The position numbers were made by a program, and so were the translations under genes. The notes beneath the pieces were generated by a model that saw only the letters and a list, made by a program, of their open reading frames with translations, ran no database searches and was not told the origin of the DNA. A stretch of 64,000 nucleotides of DNA from Rheinheimera maricola (lineage in GTDB: Bacteria > Pseudomonadota > Gammaproteobacteria > Enterobacterales > Alteromonadaceae). Of this stretch, positions 1 through 9,978 are shown in pieces. Where the stretch lies: positions 1 through 64,000 of the forward strand of contig NZ_JAERPS020000007.1 of the NCBI RefSeq assembly GCF_016918075.2, in the 5' to 3' direction. Numbering within the stretch: the stretch's first letter is position 1; every line of letters begins with the position of its first letter.

Positions 1-45
1 ATCTGACCCCAATTATTCTTCTAATTTCGATCTGACCCCAATTAT
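1..45. repeat. Two direct copies of a 16-bp word at the window edge
   Basis: The word ATCTGACCCCAATTAT occurs at 1-16 and again, identically, at 30-45, with a 13-bp AT-rich spacer. No gene covers it. Short repeated words like this often border transposase-associated repetitive elements in gammaproteobacteria, but the left side lies outside the window, so the nature of the element is inference. Confidence 0.55.
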
Positions 46-147
46 CCTGAGGGATCCCCACGAATTTAGCCCCCTGCATTCAGGGTTGTAGAAAACGTTT
101 TAGCCGTGGCGATATTTTCAGTATGATTGCATGGTTAACTTAGCTGT

Positions 148-2070
148 ATGGGTGTACATGTAATGGGTAATTTCAAAAATTTAACGGTAAAGCAGCAGTT
201 TGTATTGGCCTTGGTTGGTCTTATATTGCTTAGCTCGGCCCTTACGGGAGTGTTGGCGTATAACCAGTCCAGGCAGCTTGTGGTAACCCGTATGCTGCAG
301 CATGAAATGCCCTCGGTTGTGCGTCAGGTTAGCTTGACGCTGGAAGGCCAAATTAACCAGATGACGGCGGCAACGCAGCAACTGGCTGAAAACCCCTACA
401 TATTGCGCTGGGCAGAGGCGGGTTACCCCGCTGATGAAGAAGCTTTGCTGTTAACGCAAATTCGTAATGTTAAGCAGCAACTTCAGCTTGATGCAGCATC
501 CTGGGCCGACAGGCAAAGCGCCCGCTATTGGAACCAGGATGGTTTTTTACGCACCTTAAATCATGAACAAGACGGCTGGTTTTATGCGTTTCGAGATTCT
601 AACCAGCCCACTAATGTAAGTTTGTTTACGGAACCGAACGGTATTACCCGCATGTTCGTAAACTATCAACAAGTGAATGGTCGGGGTTTGTCGGGTATTG
701 CGTTGTCATTGCAGCAATTGGTAACGTTTTTACGTAATGTGCGTATTGCTGAAACCGGCTTGGTTTATATTGCTGATAGCGCAGGTAATGTCATTATTCA
801 CCCAGATGCGAAGCAAATTGGTGGCCAAACCTTACTGCAGCGCTATGGTGCTGACGTGGCGGGTAAGCTTATCAATAGCAAATCTTTGGTTACCGAAACC
901 ACCGAGCAGCAATTATTGGTGAGTGTTCCGGTGCAAGGCACCAGCTGGTCGGTGGTGGCTCAAGTGCCGTTACCAGAAGTGCTGGCGCCGGTAGAAACGC
1001 TGCGCAATACCTTATTGTTAGCTGGCCTTGCGGCTGTTGTGATTGCTGGCGTACTGGCCTGGATTTTGGCCAGTTCACTTACCCGTCGTTTGCACTCTGT
1101 TGCCGAAACATTGGTTAGCATTGGTGAGGGCGAAGGTGATTTACGTCAGCGCTTACCAGCCGACGGTGCGTTGGAAATGCGCCAGATAGGTAGCGGTTTT
1201 AATAATTTTGTCGATAAAATTCATCGGTTAGTTACGCAATTACATAACCAAAGCGAAGAGCTGCAAAGCTCAGCATCAAAGGTAGACACCAGCGCGGCCA
1301 AAAATAGTGATTTAGCCTCTGAGCAACGAGACCGTCTAAGCGGCATCGCCACGGCCATTGAACAGTTGTCTAATACCATTGGCGCGGTTGCCGCTAATGC
1401 CTCGCGTGCTGCAGATACGGCAGAACACACTAACCAAAATGCCAGCCGCGGCCTTGAGGTGATAGGTACTACCAGCGACAGCCTGCAAAAGCTTACTTTG
1501 CAGGTAGACAATATTGCCGCTGCAGTTGGTGCTTTAGCTGCTAACTCAGACAAAATTGGCTCTATTCTTAGTGTTATACGGGCTATTTCAGAGCAAACCA
1601 ATTTGCTGGCACTTAATGCCGCTATTGAAGCTGCGCGCGCAGGAGAGCAAGGCCGGGGGTTTGCGGTGGTAGCTGACGAAGTGCGCCAGCTTGCACAGCG
1701 TGCGGCAAGTGCTACCGACGAAATTCAACAAATGATTGATCAACTGCAGTCCGAGTCGCAAAGTGCAGTACTTATTGCGCAGGACGGCAAACAAAAAGCC
1801 AGTGACAGTGCAAAATCTATGCAACTTGCTACGGCTGAACTGCAGCACATTGTCGATGGTATTAAGCAGTTAGATCAGTTAAACCGTGAGGTGGCAACCG
1901 CCACTGACGAGCAGGCCTCGGTGGTACAGCACCTGGGTGAAAGTGTGCATAGTGTGGCGCATCTTGTAGATGACAGCGCTGAGTCAGCCGCGTCACTGGC
2001 CGGGTTTAGCGTGCGTTTGCGTCAACTTTCTACTGAGCTAAATGGGCTGATTGACAAGTTCGTGGTGTAA
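148..2070 (+). CDS. Methyl-accepting chemotaxis protein with periplasmic Cache-like sensor
   Basis: Transmembrane chemoreceptor that would pass a periplasmic ligand signal to CheA/CheW. The 640 residues show one membrane segment near 18-38, a periplasmic sensor of about 250 residues containing the Cache-like stretch [17 protein letters not shown], a second membrane segment near 290-309, a HAMP region to about 363, and a long coiled-coil signalling domain. The conserved hairpin tip begins near residue 481 ([20 protein letters not shown]). No typical receptor C-terminal pentapeptide is present. The start is uncertain: ATG at 148 or ATG at 163; neither has a strong ribosome site. It stands alone, without other chemotaxis genes. 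The ligand is unknown. Confidence 0.93.
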   Translation: MGVHVMGNFKNLTVKQQFVLALVGLILLSSALTGVLAYNQSRQLVVTRMLQHEMPSVVRQVSLTLEGQINQMTAATQQLAENPYILRWAEAGYPADEEALLLTQIRNVKQQLQLDAASWADRQSARYWNQDGFLRTLNHEQDGWFYAFRDSNQPTNVSLFTEPNGITRMFVNYQQVNGRGLSGIALSLQQLVTFLRNVRIAETGLVYIADSAGNVIIHPDAKQIGGQTLLQRYGADVAGKLINSKSLVTETTEQQLLVSVPVQGTSWSVVAQVPLPEVLAPVETLRNTLLLAGLAAVVIAGVLAWILASSLTRRLHSVAETLVSIGEGEGDLRQRLPADGALEMRQIGSGFNNFVDKIHRLVTQLHNQSEELQSSASKVDTSAAKNSDLASEQRDRLSGIATAIEQLSNTIGAVAANASRAADTAEHTNQNASRGLEVIGTTSDSLQKLTLQVDNIAAAVGALAANSDKIGSILSVIRAISEQTNLLALNAAIEAARAGEQGRGFAVVADEVRQLAQRAASATDEIQQMIDQLQSESQSAVLIAQDGKQKASDSAKSMQLATAELQHIVDGIKQLDQLNREVATATDEQASVVQHLGESVHSVAHLVDDSAESAASLAGFSVRLRQLSTELNGLIDKFVV

Positions 2071-2074
2071 CCGC

Positions 2075-2557
2075 TTAGACGGTGGTATTTACATAGCTAA
2101 TGCTATTGATAAACCACAATTTTGGCCCGGTTGGAGTAGGCACCAGCGCTTCGTCATCTACCGCTTTTTTCAGTAGCGCGCGTGCCATGGGTGAGTCGAT
2201 AGAGATGTAATCTTTGCGGCCGTAAATTTCGTCCGGCCCGACAATGCGGAATTTAAGCTGTTCGCCTTGCTCGTTTTCAATCTCAACCCAGGCGCCAAAA
2301 AATACCCGACCGTCTTGTTGCGGTGAGTATTCCACTACTTTTACTGCTTCAATGCGCTTGCGCAGGAACCTTACCCTGGAATCAATTTGCCTGAGAACCC
2401 GCTTGTTCTCTTTATAATCAGCGTTTTCACTGCGATCGCCCAGACTGGCTGCCCAGGCTACTTTGGCAGTAATGTCGGGGCGTTTTTCACGCCACAAGTA
2501 GCTGAGCTCTTGCTGTAAGGCGGCCAGGCCTTCACGGGTGATTAAGTCTGTGCGCAT
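2075..2557 (-). CDS. greB: Transcription elongation factor GreB
   Basis: GreB rescues backtracked RNA polymerase by stimulating cleavage of the nascent RNA 3' end. The 160-residue length fits. The N-terminal coiled coil carries the conserved tip DRSENADYKENKR near residues 42-54, whose acidic pair coordinates the catalytic metal in the polymerase secondary channel. The C-terminal FKBP-like domain contains IVGPDEIYGRKDYISIDSPMARALL. The longer, basic helix-2 segment and the DRSENADY form favour GreB over GreA. It is convergent with the chemoreceptor, with 4 bp between the stop codons. Confidence 0.95.
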   Translation of the reverse strand: MRTDLITREGLAALQQELSYLWREKRPDITAKVAWAASLGDRSENADYKENKRVLRQIDSRVRFLRKRIEAVKVVEYSPQQDGRVFFGAWVEIENEQGEQLKFRIVGPDEIYGRKDYISIDSPMARALLKKAVDDEALVPTPTGPKLWFINSISYVNTTV

Positions 2558-2814
2558 GAATGGGGTAATTGTCTGATTATTTAATGTAGCGATGGTAACA
2601 GTGTTTAACGCTTAACCGCTATCTGCCCGCCATAAAATTGACGAAATTTTGTTTATACATTCTTTTTGTTGCGTTTAATGCACCTATAAAACAACAGCTT
2701 ACAATTTTGTTTTGTGATTTTTGCATACTGTCATTTAGGTGTCACAAAAATATGCTAGCCAGCTGCAGTGGCCTTGGCTATAGTTGTTTTACGACGTAAT
2801 AAGAGGCGAAGCGC

Positions 2815-3021
2815 ATGAAAACCAAAGTAATAAGCGTATTAATGGCAGTAGCAGTAATGACGTTAGCAGGCTGTTCTACAGCGCCGGCAAACTATACCTA
2901 TGTAGTTGACCCAGATTTGTCCGAGCAGGCTGACAATTTAACCCGCACCAGTGCCCATACCGGCCATGTGGTATGGTTGAACCCACCGATGAAGCGCGTG
3001 CCGGTAAGCGAACAAAAATAA
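2815..3021 (+). CDS. Small lipoprotein of unknown function
   Basis: A 68-residue protein with a lipoprotein signal peptide: basic MKTK, a hydrophobic stretch and the lipobox LAGC with the lipidated cysteine at residue 20. The mature part is only about 49 residues and has no recognisable domain. Start at 2815 is supported by AAGAGGCGAAGCGC just upstream. It sits between greB (divergent) and ompR, and a strong terminator follows it, so it is probably a separate transcription unit. The function is not recognised. Confidence 0.8.
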   Translation: MKTKVISVLMAVAVMTLAGCSTAPANYTYVVDPDLSEQADNLTRTSAHTGHVVWLNPPMKRVPVSEQK

Positions 3022-3047
3022 CCAGACAAACTTTGTAACATAAACAA

Positions 3048-3079
3048 CCGCCATGGTTTTTCGCCGTGGCGGTTTTTTC
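3048..3079 (+). terminator. Rho-independent terminator after the small lipoprotein
   Basis: A 9-bp stem, CCGCCATGG paired with CCGTGGCGG (one G-T wobble), with a 7-nt loop is followed by a run of six T. It lies 27 bp after the lipoprotein stop and before ompR. Confidence 0.85.
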
Positions 3080-3114
3080 GTTTATAGTGGAGCAAATCTT
3101 ACGGAGGCTTCATT

Positions 3115-3840
3115 ATGGCCAGTTCAGAAACGCCGAAAATTCTTGTTGTAGATGATGATATGCGCCTGCGCGCCTTGCTGGAACGATACCTGGTAGAGCA
3201 AGGCTATCTGGTGCGTGCTGTGGCTAATTATGAACAAATGCAGCGCATGATGGAGCGGGAAAATTTTCATCTGGTGGTGCTGGATTTAATGCTTCCGGGT
3301 GAGGATGGTTTATCTATTTGCCGTAAATTACGCCAGCAAGAAAATGAAATTCCTATCATTATGCTCACTGCCAAAGGCGACGAGGTTGACCGTATCATCG
3401 GCCTTGAAATGGGCGCCGACGATTACCTGCCAAAGCCATTTAACCCAAGAGAGCTGCTGGCGCGTATTCGCGCGGTAATGCGACGTAAAAGCAAAGAGCT
3501 GCCCGGCGCACCCAGCCAATCAGAGGCTACAGTAGAATTTGGTCCGTTTAAATTTAACCTAGCCACCCGTGAGATGCGCAAAGGCGACGAATTGTTACCA
3601 TTAACCAGCGGCGAATATGCGGTTTTGAAGGTGCTGGTTAGCCACCCGCGTGAGCCGTTGTCACGCGATAAACTGATGAACCAGGCGCGCGGCCGCGATT
3701 ACTCCGCCATGGAGCGCAGCATCGACGTACAAGTATCACGCTTGCGGCGCATGCTAGAGGATGACGCCGCTAACCCACGATATATCCAAACTGTCTGGGG
3801 CTTGGGTTATGTGTTTGTACCGGATGGTAGTGTAACCTAG
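3115..3840 (+). CDS. ompR: Response regulator OmpR
   Basis: DNA-binding response regulator of the osmotic/envelope two-component system with EnvZ. The receiver domain (about 1-120) has the acidic pocket VVDDD, the phospho-acceptor Asp57 in VVLDLMLPGEDG and the conserved lysine in YLPKPFNPREL. The C-terminal winged-helix domain ends in RRMLEDDAANPRYIQTVWGLGYVFVPDG, the OmpR-type wing. A good ribosome site (ACGGAGG) lies 8 bp before the ATG. The envZ start codon directly follows the stop codon, so the two are co-transcribed and translationally linked. Confidence 0.96.
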   Translation: MASSETPKILVVDDDMRLRALLERYLVEQGYLVRAVANYEQMQRMMERENFHLVVLDLMLPGEDGLSICRKLRQQENEIPIIMLTAKGDEVDRIIGLEMGADDYLPKPFNPRELLARIRAVMRRKSKELPGAPSQSEATVEFGPFKFNLATREMRKGDELLPLTSGEYAVLKVLVSHPREPLSRDKLMNQARGRDYSAMERSIDVQVSRLRRMLEDDAANPRYIQTVWGLGYVFVPDGSVT

Positions 3841-5145
3841 ATGCGTATATTGCCCCGCAGTGCCTTCGGCCAAACGGTGTTCTTGATTGGCTTATTGCTG
3901 CTTATTAACCAGCTGGTGTCCTATCTGTCTGTGGCGTTTTATGTGATTAAACCGACAACACAACAAATTAACCACTTAATTGCAAAACAGATCAGGGTTG
4001 TGTTTATCGATATTGGTCATGAGCAGCCAGTACTGTCTACTGAACTCACCGCTCGCTTTCATGAAGCTACCGGTATTGAAGTTTATACCGAGCAACAGGC
4101 CATGCAGCAAGGATTAGCCGACGCAAGCTACTACGGCTATTTCTCTGACCTAATGTCGCGTGAGCTCGGAGGCCCGGCAGAAGTGCGGGTGGCGCAAGGC
4201 GATGCCTATGCTTTTTGGGTTCGGCCACCACAGGCGCCGCAGTATTGGGTTAAGGTACCGCTGTCCGGGTTAGACGAAACCGACTTTTCGCCGTTGACAT
4301 TTTATTTGCTGATGATTGGCGTATTAAGTGTGGGGGGCGGTTGGTTATTTGCCCGCCAGCTAAACCGGCCATTGAAAAGTTTGCAGCAAGCAGCGTTGCA
4401 GGTTGGCCGGGGTGAGTTTCCGCCACCACTGGCCGAGCATAAAGGCTCTACCGAAATTATTGCCGTGACCAAGGCATTTAACTATATGGCGCGCGGTATT
4501 CGCCAGCTAGAACAAGACCGAGCCTTGCTCATGGCGGGCGTATCACACGATTTGCGTACGCCCTTAACCCGTATCCGCTTAGCGTCTGAGATGATGCATG
4601 AGCAGGACAGTTGGATCCGCGATGGCATTATTAACGACATAGAAGATATGAATGCCATTATCGATCAATTTATTGATTATCTGCGACATCACAAAGAAGA
4701 AGCTGGCGAAAAAGAAAATCTTAATATACTGGTGAAAGAGCTGGTACAGGCAGAACATTTACAACAACGCCATATCGCGACCGATTTAGCGCCGAACTTA
4801 CCCGACATCACTGTACGGCGCATTGCAATTAAGCGCTTACTAAATAATTTATTGGAAAACGCGCTGCGATATAGCGAAGGTGACATTGATATTTCTACCG
4901 GCTTCGAGCGCAATCGCAAAAGAGTGTATATACAAATTCGCGATCATGGCCCTGGCATTCCAGAGCATCAGATGAAAGCGATGTTTGAGCCCTTTACGCA
5001 GGGCGACATTGCACGCGGCAGTGGTGGTTCAGGCCTTGGCCTGGCAATTATAAAAAAGATTGTTGATATGCACCACGGTGATATTACGCTACACAATCAT
5101 GCTTTTGGTGGCCTGGTGGTTACGGTTTATTTACCCCTTAAATAA
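3841..5145 (+). CDS. envZ: Osmosensor histidine kinase EnvZ
   Basis: Inner-membrane sensor kinase/phosphatase for OmpR. The 434 residues comprise membrane segment 1 (about 13-37), a periplasmic region of about 120 residues, membrane segment 2 (about 152-172), HAMP, then the H-box [20 protein letters not shown] with phospho-acceptor His236. The catalytic domain has the N-box ([13 protein letters not shown]), DHGPGIP and [11 protein letters not shown]. The ATG abuts the ompR stop with no intergenic base. A strong bidirectional terminator follows. Confidence 0.96.
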   Translation: MRILPRSAFGQTVFLIGLLLLINQLVSYLSVAFYVIKPTTQQINHLIAKQIRVVFIDIGHEQPVLSTELTARFHEATGIEVYTEQQAMQQGLADASYYGYFSDLMSRELGGPAEVRVAQGDAYAFWVRPPQAPQYWVKVPLSGLDETDFSPLTFYLLMIGVLSVGGGWLFARQLNRPLKSLQQAALQVGRGEFPPPLAEHKGSTEIIAVTKAFNYMARGIRQLEQDRALLMAGVSHDLRTPLTRIRLASEMMHEQDSWIRDGIINDIEDMNAIIDQFIDYLRHHKEEAGEKENLNILVKELVQAEHLQQRHIATDLAPNLPDITVRRIAIKRLLNNLLENALRYSEGDIDISTGFERNRKRVYIQIRDHGPGIPEHQMKAMFEPFTQGDIARGSGGSGLGLAIIKKIVDMHHGDITLHNHAFGGLVVTVYLPLK

Positions 5146-5170
5146 AAAGCCCTGCGTTAGCAGGGCTTTT
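5145..5170. terminator. Bidirectional terminator between envZ and the protease operon
   Basis: A perfect stem, AAAAGCCCTGC / GCAGGGCTTTT, with a GTTA loop is T-rich on both strands. It can end the plus-strand ompR-envZ transcript and the converging minus-strand protease-chaperone transcript. Confidence 0.9.
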
Positions 5171-5186
5171 CACATCACCAACCAAG

Positions 5187-5753
5187 TTATTGGTTAGTGT
5201 ATTTTGTTTCCATAATATCCAGTCGAGCTGTGCTAACCATACCTGAAGCCTTAATTTGCTCCAGTAAGGTAACCAACTCTGCATCATTTACCGGTTGTAC
5301 TATATACACACCAGTACTGCTGGCTGAACGTACAATCTTCAGATCGAACTGTTGCAACAGATTGTTGATGCTGGTTCCAGGCTTAGCTAATACGCTAATA
5401 TTGCCTGTTACTACGCCCATTTCACCGGTCATGTTGTTACGCACTACCGAATTACGGCGAAACTCCATCATTTTATCAACATCAGTGTTTGCAGCACGGC
5501 TGACCAGCGTCATATTGCCAATATCCTTGCGGCTGTTGCTACGGTCTGCTAATGACTGTGGCACAGCAATCAGGTCTGGCTGTAGCTGGTACATGCCGTA
5601 TTTTCCTGCCTGGTTAGCGTCAACTGCCATACTGGGCTTTTCCATTACACGACTTTGCGTGTTTTGTTGCAGCTCACTTTTCAGATCCTGCGCGCAGGCA
5701 GTATTCATCACCAGGCAAAGGGTTGTTGCTAAAATAGATACTTTGTACTTCAT
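5187..5753 (-). CDS. Secreted protein, probable external chaperone of the upstream subtilase
   Basis: A 188-residue exported protein with a Sec signal peptide ending near ACAQ. The C-terminal 90 residues (GVVTGNISVLAKPGTSINNLLQQFDLKIVRS to the end) have the alternating strand-helix look of a subtilisin propeptide or I9-type inhibitor domain. It begins 18 bp after the stop codon of a kexin-like subtilase. In Aeromonas sobria the serine protease ASP needs a small protein (ORF2) encoded immediately downstream as an external chaperone; order, size class and secretion match here. The function is inferred from this parallel; an unrelated periplasmic inhibitor is the main alternative. Confidence 0.65.
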   Translation of the reverse strand: MKYKVSILATTLCLVMNTACAQDLKSELQQNTQSRVMEKPSMAVDANQAGKYGMYQLQPDLIAVPQSLADRSNSRKDIGNMTLVSRAANTDVDKMMEFRRNSVVRNNMTGEMGVVTGNISVLAKPGTSINNLLQQFDLKIVRSASSTGVYIVQPVNDAELVTLLEQIKASGMVSTARLDIMETKYTNQ

Positions 5754-5771
5754 AAATAATTCCCTTGACTG

Positions 5772-8033
5772 TTAATGACCAAATACCCGGATGGCTACGC
5801 CTTCCAGCACTGTGTCCTGCACGTTGTTTACATATCCTAGTGGCCAGATTGAGTTTGTCACAGGGTAATCTGAACCGTTGGTATCAACCACCCGAATAGT
5901 CCAGGTGCCTTTGGCACTTTCACCATAAAAGGCATTTGACAAAAATACGGAGTCTTTCAGGATATAGCCTTCGTTATAGCCAGTTGCGAAATCGAATGAC
6001 GGATCTGCGATGGCCTGCTTAGAAGACAGTAATACGCTGGTAGTACCGCTAGGTGATGTTACTTCAATCGCAAGGTCGATACCGGCAGTTGTCTGGCTTG
6101 GGAACGAATCAGAGCGCAGTTCGGCGTTAGCCACGTCAAATGCAAATTGTACACCTTCTACAGTGATCTCATCTGCAATTTCAATGGTTTGTACCGCACC
6201 GTCTGCGTTGTTATCAGCTACAGTAGCCGTAAGTGGCGCCTCACCAGCCTGGCTACCTACACCGGTCCAATCGCTGAATACCTGCATTGGTAGAGGGTTG
6301 CTGTATATTCTGGCTAATGCCACAGCATCGCCTGCATTTACACGGCCAAAGCCATACAGGTTATTGTGCGAATAGCCAGCAGCATTTTCCACCCAACCCG
6401 GATGGGCTGTGAACTCGCCGTCACCAACTGGAAGTACAACAGCAGCGTTTTGCGGGTCAACCTTAGTACTGGTTCTTACCAGGATGTCTTTAATTTCACG
6501 GTAAGACAGGCTTGGGTTCGCACTATGAACCAAGGCAATAACACCGGCAGCATTAGGCGCAGCTGAAGACGTACCGTTAAAGGTACTGGTGTAGTTACAG
6601 CTTGGGTTTTCCGGGTGACCCGGGTAATTAAATGGTGTAAACGCGGCATCATACTCTGGCCAACCGCCAGCATCCACACTCGGGAAGCTACTATAACCGC
6701 GTAAGCAGGTCATTTGGTCGGTGGTCACCATTGCGGGTGCTAAGTCACCATATTCACCTGCTGGTGCAGAGAAAAGTACGTTGGCACCTGCTGTAGAGTA
6801 ACTGGTGTGTTTACCGTTTGAGTTCACTGCCGCTATAGAAAAATAAAACGGCGTATTCTGTGAAGGCTCAAAGTTGCCGTTTAAGCATGTAAGGCCCAAT
6901 GCTCTGGCAGGGTTACAGATACCGCCCGCCCAGCTGTTATTGCCTGGGCTAAGGAAGCTGTTGCCGCTTGACTTGGTATTTACCGCACCTAAACCTGAGC
7001 GCAGTGCCATGGCTGAATAGCTTTGTACTGCTTCTTCGAATAAATCATAAGAAATAACAGCAGGATAGCTGATGCCATAGCTACGGTTAAACACAGTTAA
7101 AGGTTCGCTTTCAGTAATACCACTACCCGGAATACCATGACTTAATGCACCGTTAAGATCAGACTGGGCATTCAGGTAGTTCATACCAATTAGCTTGGCA
7201 TGCGGTGCTACACCGCGGCCGCCCATACCATTCCAGCCTTCAGCAGCAATTAAACCTGCCACACTGGTACCGTGGTCGCCGTAAAGGCTGGTAGAAGTTG
7301 GGTCGGTTACATTTAATGCACCAGGAACCATATTCAGTGAGCGATTTGGCAGAACATTTCCAGCCAAGTCTTCATGCGCAAGTTCCATGCCTGAATCGAC
7401 GACTACGGCGATACTGCCGGTGCCTGTTACGTTTTGTTGGAAGGCGCGGACCACGTTCATGTCCTGGCCAGCAACCAGAATGTTCGGATCAACCCTGGCA
7501 GCAATCCAGGCGTCTGCTTGTGCTTCAGTAAAGCCAACATCGTTAATAAGAAACGCTTTAATACCGTCGACATTCAATGAATAAGCTTTTTGGCCGGTAT
7601 TGTTCAGGTGCCACTGCTGGTAAGCTAATGGGTCTGATGCAGCTGGTGCAATGGATAATGAAGCCGTTGCGGTTGCTGTACCATCACTAACGGTGTAATT
7701 GACGTTAGTCGCGCCGTCTTTCAGTGGCAGAAAACTAAAACCGGTGCCCTGAACGCTTAGCAAACCATTTTGCAGGGTATACACGCCCTGGCTTGGTTGA
7801 ATGGCTGTGCCGTTTTCTGAAATGGCAGTGATAATCAGCGTGTCATTATCTACGTCTGAGACACTAAAATTACCTTGATTATTTTTCCAGCTATAGGTTG
7901 TTTCTACTGCGACATTTTGCGCGACCGGGGCTGTGTTACTTTCGCCACTACTACCACCACATGCGGTGACAGATAATGCCACGGCAATCGCGACGCCGCT
8001 TAATCTGTACTTATTTGTGTTCAACATGTTCAT
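5772..8033 (-). CDS. Lipoprotein subtilisin-like serine protease with P domain
   Basis: S8-family protease, probably anchored in the outer membrane and acting outside the cytoplasm. The signal peptide ends in the lipobox VTACGG. Residues about 35-130 form a cadherin/Ig-like module (DVDNDTLIITAI, VNYTVSDGTATATASL). The catalytic triad is visible: Asp213 in VVVDSGMELAHEDL, His254 in YGDHGTSVAGLIA, and Ser489 in FNGTSSAAPNAAG, with oxyanion Asn358 in SSGNSF. Residues about 590-753 form a P/Homo-B domain, as in kexins and Aeromonas ASP. A second ATG at 8027 is better spaced from the upstream AATTAGGA and may be the real start. The gene is followed by a putative chaperone gene. Confidence 0.9.
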   Translation of the reverse strand: MNMLNTNKYRLSGVAIAVALSVTACGGSSGESNTAPVAQNVAVETTYSWKNNQGNFSVSDVDNDTLIITAISENGTAIQPSQGVYTLQNGLLSVQGTGFSFLPLKDGATNVNYTVSDGTATATASLSIAPAASDPLAYQQWHLNNTGQKAYSLNVDGIKAFLINDVGFTEAQADAWIAARVDPNILVAGQDMNVVRAFQQNVTGTGSIAVVVDSGMELAHEDLAGNVLPNRSLNMVPGALNVTDPTSTSLYGDHGTSVAGLIAAEGWNGMGGRGVAPHAKLIGMNYLNAQSDLNGALSHGIPGSGITESEPLTVFNRSYGISYPAVISYDLFEEAVQSYSAMALRSGLGAVNTKSSGNSFLSPGNNSWAGGICNPARALGLTCLNGNFEPSQNTPFYFSIAAVNSNGKHTSYSTAGANVLFSAPAGEYGDLAPAMVTTDQMTCLRGYSSFPSVDAGGWPEYDAAFTPFNYPGHPENPSCNYTSTFNGTSSAAPNAAGVIALVHSANPSLSYREIKDILVRTSTKVDPQNAAVVLPVGDGEFTAHPGWVENAAGYSHNNLYGFGRVNAGDAVALARIYSNPLPMQVFSDWTGVGSQAGEAPLTATVADNNADGAVQTIEIADEITVEGVQFAFDVANAELRSDSFPSQTTAGIDLAIEVTSPSGTTSVLLSSKQAIADPSFDFATGYNEGYILKDSVFLSNAFYGESAKGTWTIRVVDTNGSDYPVTNSIWPLGYVNNVQDTVLEGVAIRVFGH

Positions 8034-8262
8034 CCTAATTCCCAGGCTATTATTTTAATACTGCCATCACGTAAATATACAAGTGTAAAAAAAGTGATGG
8101 GGTTTTAGAGCATATAGTCAATTGCAAGTCATTTAAAGCAATTTGTATTGCGCTATCGTTGTTTGATTATCAAATTTGTAAAGAAATGACTGCAGTTGCC
8201 TTCAACGCTGTATCCAGATTGCCAGTAAATGTTTTACAGATCAATAACGTAGTTTATTGAGT

Positions 8263-9126
8263 TTATTGTTGTGCTGAAGCCGCTGCCATCAATGTGACTA
8301 GTGTTGAAACGATGTTTTTATCTTGCCAGTACTGATTGTGCGATAACGGATTCCAGCTTGCTGCAAGCCAGCCCCAAACGCTGCTATTGGCATTGATCGC
8401 AATATCTTTTACCAGTGCAGCATAACCAGTTGATAAATCACCCAATGGCCAGCCTAATACATCGTCTTTGTCGTAGTAGTTATGCCAGATAAAATCGCTG
8501 TTGGGTTTGTTAAACGGAATAACCTGCTCCATAGCATGGGCAGCAACAAAAATGGGGATATTGCAGCCGGTAGTCAGTAAGGCTTGCAAACGATCGCCAC
8601 GCAAAAATGCGATATCCTGCTCGGTTAACGGGCTATCGCCGCTGATGCCGGCCTGGTAGCGTTTTATATCCTGCCAGATACCTGCTGCGGGTTTTACACC
8701 AGCTCTGGCTTGCTGGGCATCCCATAAATAGCACGACAGCACATGGCAACCAAGCGAGTGGGCTAACAGTAGCAACTTACCATCGGCGGTTAACTGCTGT
8801 TTCGCCAGATACAATGCGCGGGCGATTTTCAGCTGGCTGTAATGATACAAACTGTGGGGCTGCTCTTTACGGTGTTCCAGCGCTGCGGCGTCGGCAAAGC
8901 CAAATAGCATAAAGCGGCGCAGTTTACTCCAGCGCAGGCGATGCCCCACCGCTTGCCACACCCGTTGCTCGTTATACAGCAACAAATCTTGATAAAACAC
9001 CGTACCGCAATAAAGCTGTGTTGCATCTGCTGCCAGGCTTTTTTGCAGCTGAGTAAACAGCTTTTCAGCATAATCTGGTTGGGTTTCGCCCATGCCATGA
9101 ATGGTAACCAGTGCGACGCTTTTCAT
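8263..9126 (-). CDS. Alpha/beta hydrolase, last gene of the five-gene cluster
   Basis: A 287-residue cytoplasmic alpha/beta hydrolase. It opens with VALVTIHGMGE, a strand and oxyanion-type HG turn, and contains LLLLAHSLGCHVLS, a nucleophile elbow GHSxG variant (A-H-S-L-G) with Ser the likely nucleophile. Histidines near the end could complete a triad. It starts 3 bp after the stop of the preceding gene, so it is coupled to the upstream cluster. In a ketosynthase pathway such a hydrolase might release or trim an acyl product; this is inference. Specificity cannot be read from sequence. Confidence 0.75.
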   Translation of the reverse strand: MKSVALVTIHGMGETQPDYAEKLFTQLQKSLAADATQLYCGTVFYQDLLLYNEQRVWQAVGHRLRWSKLRRFMLFGFADAAALEHRKEQPHSLYHYSQLKIARALYLAKQQLTADGKLLLLAHSLGCHVLSCYLWDAQQARAGVKPAAGIWQDIKRYQAGISGDSPLTEQDIAFLRGDRLQALLTTGCNIPIFVAAHAMEQVIPFNKPNSDFIWHNYYDKDDVLGWPLGDLSTGYAALVKDIAINANSSVWGWLAASWNPLSHNQYWQDKNIVSTLVTLMAAASAQQ

Positions 9127-9129
9127 AGT

Positions 9130-9978
9130 TCAAGCCTGCCGCTGTTGGCGATGCTGCTGCAGATAGGCATACAACTGCTCGGTAAAAAAGCCGTGCATTA
9201 AAAACCGCTGGCCTAAATTCCATGGCCCAACTAAGTAATGTGGAAACTTGTTATAAGCCATTTCGCGCAGGCTGTTATCGCCCAGCAAATCACCAATACG
9301 AATGGCGATGGACTGGTCCAGGTTAAAGCCGTTAATGGCATCGCGGTACTCTTCGCGGGTTAGCAGCAGGCAAAATAAACACATAAACAGCGCATGGGCG
9401 CTTTCAAAATCCAGCCATTGGCTGCGCTTTGCAGTTAATTGAAACTGCGCCATATCAATAGACTGCCAGTGTTGCCAGTTAAGCTGAGCAGGATCTATAG
9501 GCTGCTTTGGGTGATGCCAGCTGCCAAGCTCGGCAAATAAACGAAACAGCTGTTGGTCATGTTCAACAAAGCTGGCCTGTTGCATATCGGCAATACTTTT
9601 AGGGTAAAGCTGTACTGGTGTGAAAGCGCTATTGGGGCTATTGGCCGCCAAAAAATTCAGCACATTAGATTCGGTAGCATAGTGGCGCAAAATCAGTAAG
9701 TTGGCCTCTTTGCTCACAAAGTGAGTGCAAAACCAGCAAATCAGCTTTTGTAAAATGCTATGCGCACTAAATTGTGGCAACGGCAGGCGTTTAAACAACC
9801 AGGTAATATGCAGCAAAATGGCAAAAATAAACTGCAGCAATGGCCGCACGCCCCAGCGCAGCGGATTTTGTAAGTCTTTTAACCATAAATCCAGTGCCGC
9901 CTGTTCTATCGGCAGTGAGTTATCGTTAGCAATAGCTTTTAAGTAGGCGCTTGGGCCAGTACCTGTTTTACTACTCAT
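9130..9978 (-). CDS. Conserved-looking protein of unknown function in the five-gene cluster
   Basis: About 282 residues, not recognised. One hydrophobic stretch near residues 48-66 (LLQFIFAILLHITWLF) suggests membrane association; a second weaker one (ALFMCLFCLLL) is near 200. His and Trp are frequent but no catalytic motif is evident. The ATG at 9978 has GGAGGA 8 bp upstream and is preferred to a TTG at 9984. It overlaps the upstream diiron-protein gene by 8 bp and is followed after 3 bp by the hydrolase gene, so it is part of the same coupled unit. Confidence 0.65.
   Translation of the reverse strand: MSSKTGTGPSAYLKAIANDNSLPIEQAALDLWLKDLQNPLRWGVRPLLQFIFAILLHITWLFKRLPLPQFSAHSILQKLICWFCTHFVSKEANLLILRHYATESNVLNFLAANSPNSAFTPVQLYPKSIADMQQASFVEHDQQLFRLFAELGSWHHPKQPIDPAQLNWQHWQSIDMAQFQLTAKRSQWLDFESAHALFMCLFCLLLTREEYRDAINGFNLDQSIAIRIGDLLGDNSLREMAYNKFPHYLVGPWNLGQRFLMHGFFTEQLYAYLQQHRQQRQA

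Noticed and set aside
5197..5775. 192-codon frame antisense to the chaperone-like gene
   Set aside because: Exact antisense shadow of the coding frame at 5187-5753, which has a signal peptide and ribosome context.
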